A stretch of DNA of 64,000 nucleotides, taken from assembly GCA_013349285.1 (NCBI GenBank), contig DUZU01000011.1, forward strand, positions 1-64,000, given 5' to 3'. This document shows positions 1 through 9,491 of this stretch, piece after piece. Every line of letters begins with the position of its first letter. The stretch's first letter is position 1. Under the pieces are notes generated by a model. It saw only the letters and a list, made by a program, of their open reading frames with translations. It was not told where the DNA came from and did not search any database. Source of the DNA: Deltaproteobacteria bacterium. Lineage in GTDB: Bacteria; Desulfobacterota; Desulfobulbia; Desulfobulbales; Desulfurivibrionaceae. The position numbers were made by a program, and so were the translations under genes.

Positions 1-37
1 ACCATTCAGGTGCACTACCAGACTGCGCTGCGTCCCG
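1..37 (-). pseudogene. partial tRNA-Pro-like copy truncated by the window edge (5' half; anticodon region reads GGT)
   Basis: Identical to the 5' half of the copy at 119-222: cgggacgcagcgcagtctggtagtgcacctgaatggt on the minus strand. Confidence 0.6.
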
Positions 38-79
38 ACCCAATGGCCAATATCGAAATTTATTTCCGCATCATAAAAA

Positions 80-109
80 AAGGGGTTAGCCCGTGTGGAC
101 TAACCCCTT
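80..109 (-). terminator. intrinsic terminator-like hairpin between tRNA-Pro copies
   Basis: AAGGGGTTAG/CTAACCCCTT perfect 10-bp stem flanked by A/T runs; repeated at 265-294. Confidence 0.7.
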
Positions 110-118
110 ATAAAAAAC

Positions 119-222
119 TGGTCGCAACGAGAAGATTCGCTCTTTTCAGTACCCCCTTGAGGGGTAAACTTCCGGCCCCCTGAACACCATTCAGGTGCAC
201 TACCAGACTGCGCTGCGTCCCG
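119..222 (-). pseudogene. tRNA-Pro-derived degenerate copy, anticodon GGT, 27-nt insertion in the T loop (140-166)
   Basis: Aligns end to end with the intact tRNA at 305-381 apart from the insertion, an acceptor-stem mismatch and the anticodon change GGG->GGT. Confidence 0.75.
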
Positions 223-264
223 ACCCAATGGCCAATATCGAAATTTATTTCCGCATCATAAAAA

Positions 265-294
265 AAGGGGTTAGCCCGTGTGGACTAACCCCTT
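265..294 (-). terminator. intrinsic terminator-like hairpin downstream of intact tRNA-Pro
   Basis: AAGGGGTTAG/CTAACCCCTT stem with flanking A/T runs. Confidence 0.7.
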
Positions 295-304
295 ATAAAA
301 AAAC

Positions 305-381
305 TGGTCGGGACGAGAAGATTCGAACTTCCGGCCCCCTGAACCCCATTCAGGTGCGCTACCAGACTGCGCTACGTCCCG
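305..381 (-). tRNA. tRNA-Pro (GGG)
   Basis: Cloverleaf: acceptor CGGGACG/CGTCCCG, anticodon loop ATGGGGT, T arm GGAAGTTCGAATCTTCT, encoded CCA. Confidence 0.95.
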
Positions 382-471
382 ACCCAATTTCTATGTACAA
401 ATTTACCTTTACGGCAGACCTTATTTAGCATGACCACTTACCAGTGTCAAGCAAGGAGTCATGAACCAACC

Positions 472-900
472 TTATTTCTCGAGCATTTCTTTTAAGGCAA
501 GCAACTCGGCCTTTACTTCATTGACCATCGACTTCTCGTTCGATGGGGCGGCAAGATGACTTTCAGGTTCCGTTTGCCCCTCGGCTTTTTCACCGCCCGT
601 TCTTGCGGCCAGCGCCTTTTGGGCGCCGCTGATGGTGAAACCCTCGTCCTTGAGCAGGCGCCTGATCTTCAGGATATTTTCAACATCAACCTTGCGGTAG
701 AGCCGTTGTTTCGACCTGGCCCGCTGGGGGCTGAGAATTTTAAACTCAGACTCCCAGTAGCGTAACACATGCTGTTTGACCCCGGTAATTTCGCACACCT
801 CGCCAATCTTAAAGTATCGCTTGTCCGGAATAATGACCTGGTCATCGGCTCCGGACGGCATATCATCAAGATTATCGCAAGAGGTATTGGTCACACGCAC
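472..900 (-). CDS. MerR family transcriptional regulator
   Basis: [25 protein letters not shown] MerR HTH signature; follows ihfA. Confidence 0.9.
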   Translation of the reverse strand: MRVTNTSCDNLDDMPSGADDQVIIPDKRYFKIGEVCEITGVKQHVLRYWESEFKILSPQRARSKQRLYRKVDVENILKIRRLLKDEGFTISGAQKALAARTGGEKAEGQTEPESHLAAPSNEKSMVNEVKAELLALKEMLEK

Positions 901-907
901 GCGTCCT

Positions 908-1201
908 TTAATCCTGGTTCAACTTCTCCCGCACAACTTTACTCGGCCTAAATGATACCATACTTCGCTTGGAGATTTCCATGGTCTCGCCGGTCCGCGG
1001 ATTACGGCCGACCCGAGATGTTTTCTTGCGCACGGTAAAGGTGCCGAACTGAACAAGCTTGATCGACTCCTCGTGGAGCAGGGATTTCTTCAATTTATCA
1101 AAAACCGCATCAACCAATTCACCGGCGCTGCGCAGGGAAAAGCCCATTTTTTCATTAATAAGCTGGGCGAGTTCCTTTCGTGTCAAGTTGGATCTTTTCA
1201 T
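908..1201 (-). CDS. ihfA: integration host factor subunit alpha
   Basis: HU/IHF fold ([30 protein letters not shown]...GRNPRTGE); follows pheT as in many Proteobacteria. Confidence 0.9.
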   Translation of the reverse strand: MKRSNLTRKELAQLINEKMGFSLRSAGELVDAVFDKLKKSLLHEESIKLVQFGTFTVRKKTSRVGRNPRTGETMEISKRSMVSFRPSKVVREKLNQD

Positions 1202-1204
1202 TTA

Positions 1205-3619
1205 TTATGCCTCACGTAACTGCCCGTCAAAACGGGAAATCATCATGTCGATTATCTTCTGGTGCACCTTGGCCACTGATTCATCATCAAGGGTATGCTC
1301 GGCAGACCGGTATGTTATGGCAATGGCTACACTCTTCATGCCAGCCTCAATATTCTTTCCTCTAAAAACATCAAAAATTTCAGCCTGTTCAATAATCGGC
1401 TCACCGGCCCCGGTGATCGCCGCCACCATCTCTCCGCCGGCAACCTTCTCCGGCACCAGCAGAGCCAGATCCCATTTAACCGAGGGAAACTTGGGCAGGG
1501 CGGCAAATCTTTTCGCCTGCAAGGGCTGACTGCCGAGTAAATCAAAATCAAGATCCACAAAAAAGACCTTCTGTTTGATGCCGAACGCCTTGAGAATCTT
1601 GGCATCGACTACGCCGCAACTGCCCAACAGCTCGCCATTGGCCCTGACACTGAGCAAGGTGGCCACATCGCCATAGGCAAGGGCTTCAGCCGCGCCCTTT
1701 TCGTAGGTAATGTGGTTAAGGCCAAGGGAGGTGAACAACTGGGCGACAACCCCTTTCACATCGAAAATATCCGTTGCCTCATCACCATAGAGGAGCGGGG
1801 CGGCCGGCTGCCGCCTGCCACTTAACACCGCGGTCAACCGCATCGGCTCCTTGGGCTGCGCATCGCCCATCGGATGAAAAACCTTGCCGATCTCAAAAAG
1901 CCTGACATCTGGGTTCTGATGGTTTGCGTTTCGCCGCAGATTTTCGAGGAGCGCCGGCAACAGAGTGGTGCGCATAATGGATTGATCTTCGGCCAAGGGG
2001 TTGAGCAGGGTCACGGTTTTCCGCCGGTAATCATCCGCCGCGAGACCGAGCAGGTCTAAATGCTGCGGAGAGACAAAGCTGTAATTGATCGCCTCGTAAA
2101 AACCCAGCCCCAATAAGATATTAGAAACTTTTTTGCGAAGAAGCCGACTGGGGTCCTGTTCCGGGAAGGTCATCGGCACCAGGGGTTGGGCGGTGGGCAA
2201 TTCGTTGTAACCGATAAGCCGGGCAACCTCTTCCACCAAATCGATCTCGCGCTCCAGATCTACCCTGAAGCTTGGCACGGTTACCAGCAGGGTATCCTCG
2301 TCATGGGGCGCCACCGCCAGTTCAATCGAGGTGAGGACCTTGGCTACCTGATCGGCGGAAAGGGGCAGCCCCAACAGCGCGGAGGTTCGGCTGATCCGCA
2401 ACTTGATGGTCGCGGGTTCGGGGATGGCCGCTTTAAAATCAACGCCACCGGCCACGATCTCGCCACCGGCCAACCGGGCGATAAGCTGCACCGCCCGTTC
2501 CATGGCCCGGGGCGCGGCCTGGGGATCAACCCCGCGTTCGAAGCGGTAGGAGGCATCGGTGCTCATCTTGAGCTTGCCGGCAGTGCGCCTGATACTGATG
2601 GCGTCAAAGCAGGCGCTTTCCAGGAGGATATTGACGGTGGCATTATCCACCTCGGAATTGGCGCCGCCCATTACCCCGGCCAGGGCCACGGGATTTTCGG
2701 CATCACAGATCAGCAGCATCTGCTCGTCAAGCTGCCGCTCGACTCCGTCCAGGGTGGTCATTTTCTCATCGGCGCCGGCCAGGCGAACCACGATCTTGCC
2801 CGCGGCCAGTTTATCGAAATCAAAGGCATGGAGGGGCTGGCCGTACTCCATCATCACAAAATTAGTGATGTCGACCACATTATTGATCGACCTCAGGCCC
2901 ACGGCAGCCAAGCGCTGCTGCAACCACCAGGGCGAGGGGCCGATCTTGATATTTTTTATAAGGCGAGCCACATAGCGGGGGCAGTCGGCCGGGGCCTGGA
3001 CCTCAACCTGAAAAGGGAGATCATGGCCGGCCAGTTCCGGGACCTCGGTGACCGGCGGCTTAATATGGTTGCCGACCACGCCGCCAACCTCGCGGGCAAT
3101 GCCTAAAACACTGGCGCAATCAGGACGGTTCGGGGTCAGATCGACCTCGATCATGGTATCTTCGAGATTAAGGGCCGCGGCCAGAGGCTGACCCAAGGGG
3201 AGATCCGCCGCCAACTCCATGATTCCGGCCTGGGCCTCGCTGATGGCCAGTTCCTTGGCCGAACAGAGCATCCCATGGGATTTCTCACCGCGGATCTTGG
3301 CGGGCTTGACCTTAAAGTCACCGGGCAGCACGGCGCCGGGCAGGGCGATGGCCGTAACCAGCCCGGCCCTGGCATTGGGCGCGCCGCAAACAACCCGGAC
3401 CATTTCGGAACCGATGTTCACGTCACAGAGGACAAGTTTGTCGGCATTGGGATGGGGATGAACCGCCTCGATCCTGGCCACGCAGACGCCGGTCAGATCC
3501 GGGTAGCATGGTTCACAGGCATCCACCTCCAGGCCAAGCATGGTAAGGTGATCGGCGATTTTGGCCGGGGCCAGCTCCACCTCAATATATTCGCGCAACC
3601 AGTTGAAAGTGAACTTCAT
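1205..3619 (-). CDS. pheT: phenylalanyl-tRNA synthetase subunit beta
   Basis: Full length 804 aa, tRNA-binding and B5 domains; adjacent to pheS. Confidence 0.97.
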   Translation of the reverse strand: MKFTFNWLREYIEVELAPAKIADHLTMLGLEVDACEPCYPDLTGVCVARIEAVHPHPNADKLVLCDVNIGSEMVRVVCGAPNARAGLVTAIALPGAVLPGDFKVKPAKIRGEKSHGMLCSAKELAISEAQAGIMELAADLPLGQPLAAALNLEDTMIEVDLTPNRPDCASVLGIAREVGGVVGNHIKPPVTEVPELAGHDLPFQVEVQAPADCPRYVARLIKNIKIGPSPWWLQQRLAAVGLRSINNVVDITNFVMMEYGQPLHAFDFDKLAAGKIVVRLAGADEKMTTLDGVERQLDEQMLLICDAENPVALAGVMGGANSEVDNATVNILLESACFDAISIRRTAGKLKMSTDASYRFERGVDPQAAPRAMERAVQLIARLAGGEIVAGGVDFKAAIPEPATIKLRISRTSALLGLPLSADQVAKVLTSIELAVAPHDEDTLLVTVPSFRVDLEREIDLVEEVARLIGYNELPTAQPLVPMTFPEQDPSRLLRKKVSNILLGLGFYEAINYSFVSPQHLDLLGLAADDYRRKTVTLLNPLAEDQSIMRTTLLPALLENLRRNANHQNPDVRLFEIGKVFHPMGDAQPKEPMRLTAVLSGRRQPAAPLLYGDEATDIFDVKGVVAQLFTSLGLNHITYEKGAAEALAYGDVATLLSVRANGELLGSCGVVDAKILKAFGIKQKVFFVDLDFDLLGSQPLQAKRFAALPKFPSVKWDLALLVPEKVAGGEMVAAITGAGEPIIEQAEIFDVFRGKNIEAGMKSVAIAITYRSAEHTLDDESVAKVHQKIIDMMISRFDGQLREA

Positions 3620-3652
3620 GGATCGATTCTTTTGTGCCCTGACTGAAATTTT

Positions 3653-4666
3653 TTAAAACTGAGACAGAAAACGGAGATCATTCTCATAATAAAGTCGGAT
3701 ATCGGTGATCCCGTATTTAAGCATGGCAATACGCTCGATCCCCAGGCCAAAGGCAAAGCCGCTGTACTGCTCGGGATCGTAACCGACCTTCTTGAAAACC
3801 TCGGGGTCGATGAGGCCGGCCCCTAAAATCTCAAGCCAGCCCGTCTGTTTGCAAACCCGGCACCCGGAACCGCCGCAGATCACGCAAGCGATATCGACCT
3901 CGGCACTCGGCTCAGTAAAAGGGAAGAAACTGGGCCGAAAACGAATGGCGGTATCAGGGGCGAAAAGTTTGGCAATAACAATGGACAATACCCCTTTCAG
4001 GTCGGCAAAAGATACGTTGCGGTCAACCAGAAAGCCCTCAATCTGATGAAACATCGGGGTATGGGTAATGTCGGAATCGCAGCGATATACCTTGCCCGGG
4101 GCAATCATCCTGAGAGGCGGCTCCTGCTTCTCCATGACCCGGGCCTGCATGGGCGAAGTATGGGTCCGAAGCAACAGGCTTTCGCTGATGTAAAAGGTAT
4201 CGTGCATGGCCCGGGCCGGGTGATGCTTGGGGATGTTCAAGGCCTCGAAATTATAAAAATCGACCTCGACATCCGGCCCTTCGGCCACGGCAAAGCCCAG
4301 TCCCTCAAAAATGGAGCAAACCTCTTCCATTACCTGGGTCACGGGATGCAGCTTGCCGAACGGGGTAAAACGGCCGGGCAGACTCAAATCCTCACTGATC
4401 ACGGCGCCGGCACGGGCTTGGCCGGCTTTCAACTCCGACTCCCGGGCGGTAAAGGCATCCTCAAGCACCTGCTTGATCTCGTTTGCCAATTTGCCGAGGC
4501 GTGGGCGATCTTCAGCTGAAGCTTTACCCAATTGTCGCATGATCAGGGTAAACTCGCCTTTCCGACCCAAATATTTGACGCGGAAAGGCTCTAGTTCACC
4601 GGCCTGGCTGATGGCGGACAAGGCCGCCTCAGCCTCGGCTTTCAGTCGGAGGATTTCGTCTTCCAT
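3653..4666 (-). CDS. pheS: phenylalanyl-tRNA synthetase subunit alpha
   Basis: 337 aa class II aa[30 protein letters not shown] motifs. Confidence 0.97.
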   Translation of the reverse strand: MEDEILRLKAEAEAALSAISQAGELEPFRVKYLGRKGEFTLIMRQLGKASAEDRPRLGKLANEIKQVLEDAFTARESELKAGQARAGAVISEDLSLPGRFTPFGKLHPVTQVMEEVCSIFEGLGFAVAEGPDVEVDFYNFEALNIPKHHPARAMHDTFYISESLLLRTHTSPMQARVMEKQEPPLRMIAPGKVYRCDSDITHTPMFHQIEGFLVDRNVSFADLKGVLSIVIAKLFAPDTAIRFRPSFFPFTEPSAEVDIACVICGGSGCRVCKQTGWLEILGAGLIDPEVFKKVGYDPEQYSGFAFGLGIERIAMLKYGITDIRLYYENDLRFLSQF

Positions 4667-4691
4667 GATAAAAATCTAAAGGAAACTCTGA

Positions 4692-5045
4692 TCAGTTGCT
4701 TGCGCCGGTCATCTTGGTGACCTTGGTGAAAACGGAAGGATCCAAAACGGCCAGATTGGCAAGAACCTTACGATCCAACTCAACATTGAGCTTCTTGAGC
4801 CCACCCATCAAACGGCTGTAAGAGATGCCGTTCATCTTGGCGGCGGCGCCGATTCTGACGATCCACAACCGACGGAAATCACGTTTTTTCTGACGACGAT
4901 CACGGTAGGCATAGCAAAGGGCGCGGTCTACGGCCTCAATGGCGGAACGATAAAGACGGCTCCGGCCTCCGATATAACCGCTGGCCAATTTCAAAACTTT
5001 CTTTCTTCTCCGACGCGCTTTAAATCCACGTGTTACTCTGGGCAT
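4692..5045 (-). CDS. rplT: 50S ribosomal protein L20
   Basis: [24 protein letters not shown]... Confidence 0.98.
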   Translation of the reverse strand: MPRVTRGFKARRRRKKVLKLASGYIGGRSRLYRSAIEAVDRALCYAYRDRRQKKRDFRRLWIVRIGAAAKMNGISYSRLMGGLKKLNVELDRKVLANLAVLDPSVFTKVTKMTGASN

Positions 5046-5106
5046 CGTTTTTCTCCTTATTCATCGCCGGCGAAACCGCCGCACGTACTTAACTATTAAG
5101 ACCAGA

Positions 5107-5307
5107 TTACTTGAGATAGGGCAGCAAACGCTTGATGCCTTTCACATTGGTATCATCAACGATACCGGCCTGGCGAAGATTTCTTTTTCTCTTGGTGCTC
5201 TTCTTGGTGAGGATATGGCTGCTGAAAGCTTTCCGGCGAACAATCTTGCCGGAGCCGGTGCATTTAAAACGCTTGGCCGCCCCTCTGTTTGTTTTCATCT
5301 TAGGCAT
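5107..5307 (-). CDS. rpmI: 50S ribosomal protein L35
   Basis: [22 protein letters not shown]... Confidence 0.98.
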   Translation of the reverse strand: MPKMKTNRGAAKRFKCTGSGKIVRRKAFSSHILTKKSTKRKRNLRQAGIVDDTNVKGIKRLLPYLK

Positions 5308-5437
5308 AACTTTTCTCCCTTTTTCATATCATTGCCGACAGTGCTTACCGTACCGCCGACCTGTTATCTTTCACAACCCTGCCGAATGGGGCAGTAATCC
5401 TATATTTATGTCCACCAACATCAAGTCGGCGGTTTGC

Positions 5438-5980
5438 TCATTTCGGTCCGACAAACATGGCCATCTGCCGGCCTTCCATGGTCGGCTGCTGAAGAATAAC
5501 CCCATCTTCAGTCAGTTCGGCGGCTATTTTTTTCAATACCTCAAGCCCCAGGCTGTTGGCATAGACGATTTCACGGCCCCGGAATCGCAAGGTGATCTTC
5601 ACCTTGTTTTTCTGCTGGAGAAACTTCTTAATATTGCGGATTTTGAAATCCAGATCGTGCTTTTCGGTCTTGGGCCGCAATTTGATCTCTTTGATCTCGA
5701 CAACCGACTGTTTCTTCTTCGCTTCCTGCTGTTTCTTGCTCAGCTCATAGCGGTACTTGCCGAAATCCATAATTCGACAGACCGGCGGCTCGGCGGTGGC
5801 GGACAATTCGACCAGATCAAGGCCGACGCTCTCGGCCATTTGCAAAGCCTGGGCGATGGGAAGGATACCGGCCTGGGCCCCGTCTTGATCAATGACTCGC
5901 ACTTCCTTGCATCTTATTTCGCCATTAATTCTGGCCCTGACTTCCTTTTCAGCCCGGACACTCTTTTTTTTACCTTTAAT
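5438..5980 (-). CDS. infC: translation initiation factor IF-3, predicted AUU start
   Basis: IF3 sequence; the frame extends upstream of the ORF-track GTG as IKGKKKSVRAEKEVRARINGEIRCKE; ATT at 5980-5978 preceded by AGGAGGT at 5993-5987. Confidence 0.92.
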   Translation of the reverse strand: MKGKKKSVRAEKEVRARINGEIRCKEVRVIDQDGAQAGILPIAQALQMAESVGLDLVELSATAEPPVCRIMDFGKYRYELSKKQQEAKKKQSVVEIKEIKLRPKTEKHDLDFKIRNIKKFLQQKNKVKITLRFRGREIVYANSLGLEVLKKIAAELTEDGVILQQPTMEGRQMAMFVGPK

Positions 5981-6061
5981 ACGCTTACCTCCTGATAATA
6001 GGATCTTCGATCAACGCAAACTTTCTAAATTCTTTTAAAAACACAGATTCAGCAGTTTACA

Positions 6062-8011
6062 CTACTTACCCGGGTTATTGCAAACGCCGCGGCGTCCTTG
6101 CTCATTTTCTTTTGCCACCAGGGCGGCAAATTCGGGCAAGGACATGGCGGGAAGATTCTTGCCGTCACGCAGGCGAACGGTTACCTGCCGCTCCTCCATC
6201 TCCTTATCGCCGATAATCAGCATATAAGGAATTTTCTGCATCTGTGCGTCGCGAATCTTATAATTTAATTTCTCGTTACGTAGATCTTTCTCAATCCGAA
6301 CGCCGGCCCGGCGAAGCTCCTGATAAACCTCTTCGACATAATCGGCCTGGGCATCGGTGATATTGAGAATCCGGGCCTGGGTCGGGGCCAACCATACCGG
6401 AAAGGCGCCGGCATAATGCTCGATGAGCACCCCTAAAAATCTTTCCAGCGAACCCATCAGGGCCCGATGAATCATAATCGGCTGATGCTTGTTGCCATCC
6501 TCGCCGGTATAGGAAATCTCAAAGCGCTCCGGCAGGTTGAAATCAACCTGAATGGTGGAACATTGCCAGGAGCGGCCGATAACGTCTTTAATCTTGATAT
6601 CGATCTTGGGACCGTAAAACACGCCCTCGCCGGGATCAATCTCATACTTGAGCCCTTTTTTCTCCAGGGCCAGCTTGAGGGCATTGGTCGCCTGCTCCCA
6701 GTGCTCATCATCACCGACATACTTCTCCGGCCTGGTGGAGAGATAGATATCGTAATTGTCAAAACCGAAGGTCTGCAAGATATGCAGATTCAAATCGAGA
6801 ATATTGTAAATCTCTTTCTCAAGTTGATCCGGCTTACAAAAAATATGGGCATCGTCCTGGGTAAAACCGCGTACCCGCATCAGGCCGTGCAGCGCCCCGG
6901 TTTTTTCGTAGCGGTATACCGTGCCCAATTCGCACCAGCGCAGGGGAAACTCGCGGTAGCTGCGCATGCGCGTCTTATAAATGGCAATATGAAAAGGACA
7001 ATTCATCGGCTTGAGCTGATAACTGACCTCGTCGATATCCATGGGCGAAAACATATTCTCGCCGTAAAAATCTAAATGGCCGCTGGTCTGCCACATATCG
7101 CGCCGGGCAATGTGCGGGGTAAAGAGCAGTTCGTAGTCATTGCGGTAATGCTCATCCCGCCAATGGTCTTCAAGGATCTTCCGGAGCAGGGCGCCCTTGG
7201 GCTGCCAGAGAATGAGCCCGGGGCCGACCTGATCCTGAATGGAAAAAAGCTCCAGCTCCTTGCCCAGTTTCCGATGATCGCGTTTTTTCGCCTCTTCCAG
7301 CTGATGCAGATAGGCGGTCAGGGCTTTCCCGTCAAAGAAGGCGGTGCCGTACAAACGCTGCAACATCTGATTATTTTCATTGCCGCGCCAGTAAGCGCCG
7401 GCCAACTTGACGATCTTGAAGGCCTGCAAAAAACCGGTGTGGGGCAAATGGGGCCCCCGGCACAGATCAACAAAAGCCCCCTGCCGATAGATGGAAACCT
7501 CGTCTTCGGCTATCTCCTTGAGCAACTCTACCTTATAGGGCTGGCCGCTTTTGGTGAAAAGCTCAATCGCGGCGGCAACCGGCATGGTCTCCCGGCTAAA
7601 GGGGGCGGCGGCGGCGACAAGTTCCTTCATTTTCGCTTCGATCCGCTCGAAATCATCCGGCGTGAAAGGCTCGCTGCGATCAAAATCGTAGTAAAAACCG
7701 TCGGCGGTGGCCGGCCCGATGGCAACCTTGACCTCATCACCGAAGAGGGAAACCACAGCCTCGGCCATGACATGGGCGGCGCTGTGCCGGAGAATCTCAA
7801 GGGCTTCCGGAGCATCGGAGGAAATCGGCTCAAAGGAAGCATCACTCTCCAAAACGGCGGACAGATCCATCAGGCGGCCGTCAAGGCGAACCGCGACGGT
7901 CTTTTTACGGGTCTTGTTCGAAACCAGCGCCTTCAAGGCGTCGGCAACCGTAACCCCTTTGGCAACTGTTTTACATTCCCCGTCCGGGAGGGTGAGTGAA
8001 ATATCAGCCAT
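6062..8011 (-). CDS. thrS: threonyl-tRNA synthetase
   Basis: TGS, editing and class II catalytic domains; likely start at MADISLTLPDG (ATG 8011); the ORF track extends to 8053. Confidence 0.95.
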   Translation of the reverse strand: MADISLTLPDGECKTVAKGVTVADALKALVSNKTRKKTVAVRLDGRLMDLSAVLESDASFEPISSDAPEALEILRHSAAHVMAEAVVSLFGDEVKVAIGPATADGFYYDFDRSEPFTPDDFERIEAKMKELVAAAAPFSRETMPVAAAIELFTKSGQPYKVELLKEIAEDEVSIYRQGAFVDLCRGPHLPHTGFLQAFKIVKLAGAYWRGNENNQMLQRLYGTAFFDGKALTAYLHQLEEAKKRDHRKLGKELELFSIQDQVGPGLILWQPKGALLRKILEDHWRDEHYRNDYELLFTPHIARRDMWQTSGHLDFYGENMFSPMDIDEVSYQLKPMNCPFHIAIYKTRMRSYREFPLRWCELGTVYRYEKTGALHGLMRVRGFTQDDAHIFCKPDQLEKEIYNILDLNLHILQTFGFDNYDIYLSTRPEKYVGDDEHWEQATNALKLALEKKGLKYEIDPGEGVFYGPKIDIKIKDVIGRSWQCSTIQVDFNLPERFEISYTGEDGNKHQPIMIHRALMGSLERFLGVLIEHYAGAFPVWLAPTQARILNITDAQADYVEEVYQELRRAGVRIEKDLRNEKLNYKIRDAQMQKIPYMLIIGDKEMEERQVTVRLRDGKNLPAMSLPEFAALVAKENEQGRRGVCNNPGK

Positions 8012-8208
8012 AATCTCCGTGTCCAGCCGTTCAACGTCATCCGCCTTTAACAAGCAAAGACGAAAAAATTAATTTTCATGCATCCCAGGCCCATCAAAAA
8101 AAACAAGCACATTGACATGGTCAATCTGCCTGGGCAAAAAAGGCCTTGTCACGGATATTCCGCAACAGAAGCCCTCGATGACTACACAACCTTAAAGTTG
8201 TGAAAATA

Positions 8209-8285
8209 TGGTAGGCGCGGGCGGATTCGAACCGCCGACCTCTTGCGTGTCGGGCAAGCGCTCTAACCAACTGAGCTACGCGCCT
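8209..8285 (-). tRNA. tRNA-Val (GAC)
   Basis: Cloverleaf AGGCGCG...CGCGCCTACCA; anticodon stem CTTGC/GCAAG with loop CCGACAC (C at position 33). Confidence 0.9.
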
Positions 8286-8456
8286 ATATAAAAAAAGGCA
8301 GGCCAATGCTTACGGCCCTTGATTTTTCAAAACCTCTAAACGGCAACCAAATACCAATAATTTCGTTGTGTGTCAAGGATAATTAGTAATCCCGGAACGG
8401 AAAACAGCTTGACCAAAAACAACCAAACAAATCAACCGGCCCCACCCCGCAGCCCC

Positions 8457-9065
8457 TCAGTCGCAGGTGTTTTTCCGGGACTCAATCGCCCTGCTCAAGG
8501 TGAGCTCATCGGCATACTTGATATCCATCCCCATGGGAATCCCACAGGCAAGCCTGGTTACCGCGGCAGGGGTTTCCTCCTGCAAGCGCTTGATCAAATA
8601 TGCGGCCGTGGCCTCGCCCGGCACCGTGGAGCTGGTGGCGATCAATACCTCGACCACCTTATCTTTTCTGACCCGGGAAACCAGGGCCTCGATCTTGATC
8701 TCATCCGGCCCGATCCCGTCCATGGGCGACAGGGCGCCGTGCAGGATATGATAAGTTCCCCTAAAGGCCCCGGTTTTCTCAATGGCCATCAGGTCGCCCG
8801 GCCCCTCAACCACACAAACCAGCTGCCGGTTGCGCCCGGAATCACTACAGATAACACAGGGATTGGTTTCGGAAAAGGCAAAACATTTGCCGCACAACCG
8901 AATAGCGCCATGCAGCTCCCCCAAACTCCGGCTCAGGCTCTGGGCCTCGGAGGCCGGACGCCGCATGATGTGAATAGCAAGCCTGGTAGCCGTTTTTTTC
9001 CCGATCCCGGGAAGGCGGCCCAGATCGGCAATAAGACGGGCCAAGGCAGGGGGGACGACATTCAT
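8457..9065 (-). CDS. recR: recombination protein RecR
   Basis: 202 aa, LGRLPGIGKKTATRLA HhH, CxxC zinc motif, Toprim; next to ybaB and dnaX. Confidence 0.97.
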   Translation of the reverse strand: MNVVPPALARLIADLGRLPGIGKKTATRLAIHIMRRPASEAQSLSRSLGELHGAIRLCGKCFAFSETNPCVICSDSGRNRQLVCVVEGPGDLMAIEKTGAFRGTYHILHGALSPMDGIGPDEIKIEALVSRVRKDKVVEVLIATSSTVPGEATAAYLIKRLQEETPAAVTRLACGIPMGMDIKYADELTLSRAIESRKNTCD

Positions 9066-9105
9066 AATTGAGCAACCACCATCATCAAAAACATCAACAA
9101 TTCGC

Positions 9106-9441
9106 TTAAAACAAGCCGGGAATATTCATGCCGCCGGTCAACTTACCCATCTCGCCCTGGATCATCTCCCGGGCTTTTTTCATGGCATCGTTCACCGCGG
9201 CCATCACCAGATCCTGCAACATCTGCGGATCATTGGGATCGACCACCTCTTTCTCGATAACCAGGGAAATCAACTCATGCCGGCCGTTAACCGTCGCACT
9301 GACCATGCCGCCGCCCACCGAGGAAGTGACCTGCCTGGCGGCCAACTCTTCCTGCATTACCCCGAGCTTCTGCTGAAACTGCTGGGCCTGCTTCATTATC
9401 TGACTCATATCCATAACCTTGTCTCCATCATGCCAAATCAA
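9106..9441 (-). CDS. YbaB/EbfC family nucleoid-associated protein (real start probably MDMSQIM, slightly downstream)
   Basis: MSQIMKQAQQFQQKLGVMQEELA...; classic dnaX-ybaB-recR order. Confidence 0.93.
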   Translation of the reverse strand: MIWHDGDKVMDMSQIMKQAQQFQQKLGVMQEELAARQVTSSVGGGMVSATVNGRHELISLVIEKEVVDPNDPQMLQDLVMAAVNDAMKKAREMIQGEMGKLTGGMNIPGLF

Positions 9442-9491
9442 GCGGCAGCAACAGCCGCCGTATTTTTTTCAAAAAAACTTACCGTCCGCCA

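Noticed and set aside
195-428. 77-aa ORF across the tRNA-Pro copies
   Set aside because: Translation of tRNA sequence ([23 protein letters not shown] is a known tRNA artefact).
2186-3106. Long plus-strand ORF (306 aa) opposite pheT, and similar long ORFs opposite thrS, dnaX, priA, purH and pyrG
   Set aside because: Antisense shadows of strongly conserved genes in GC-rich codon context; no recognisable domains or RBS.
8121-8306. 61-aa ORF YRRVAQLVRALARHARGRRFESARAYH
   Set aside because: Translation of the tRNA-Val gene region.
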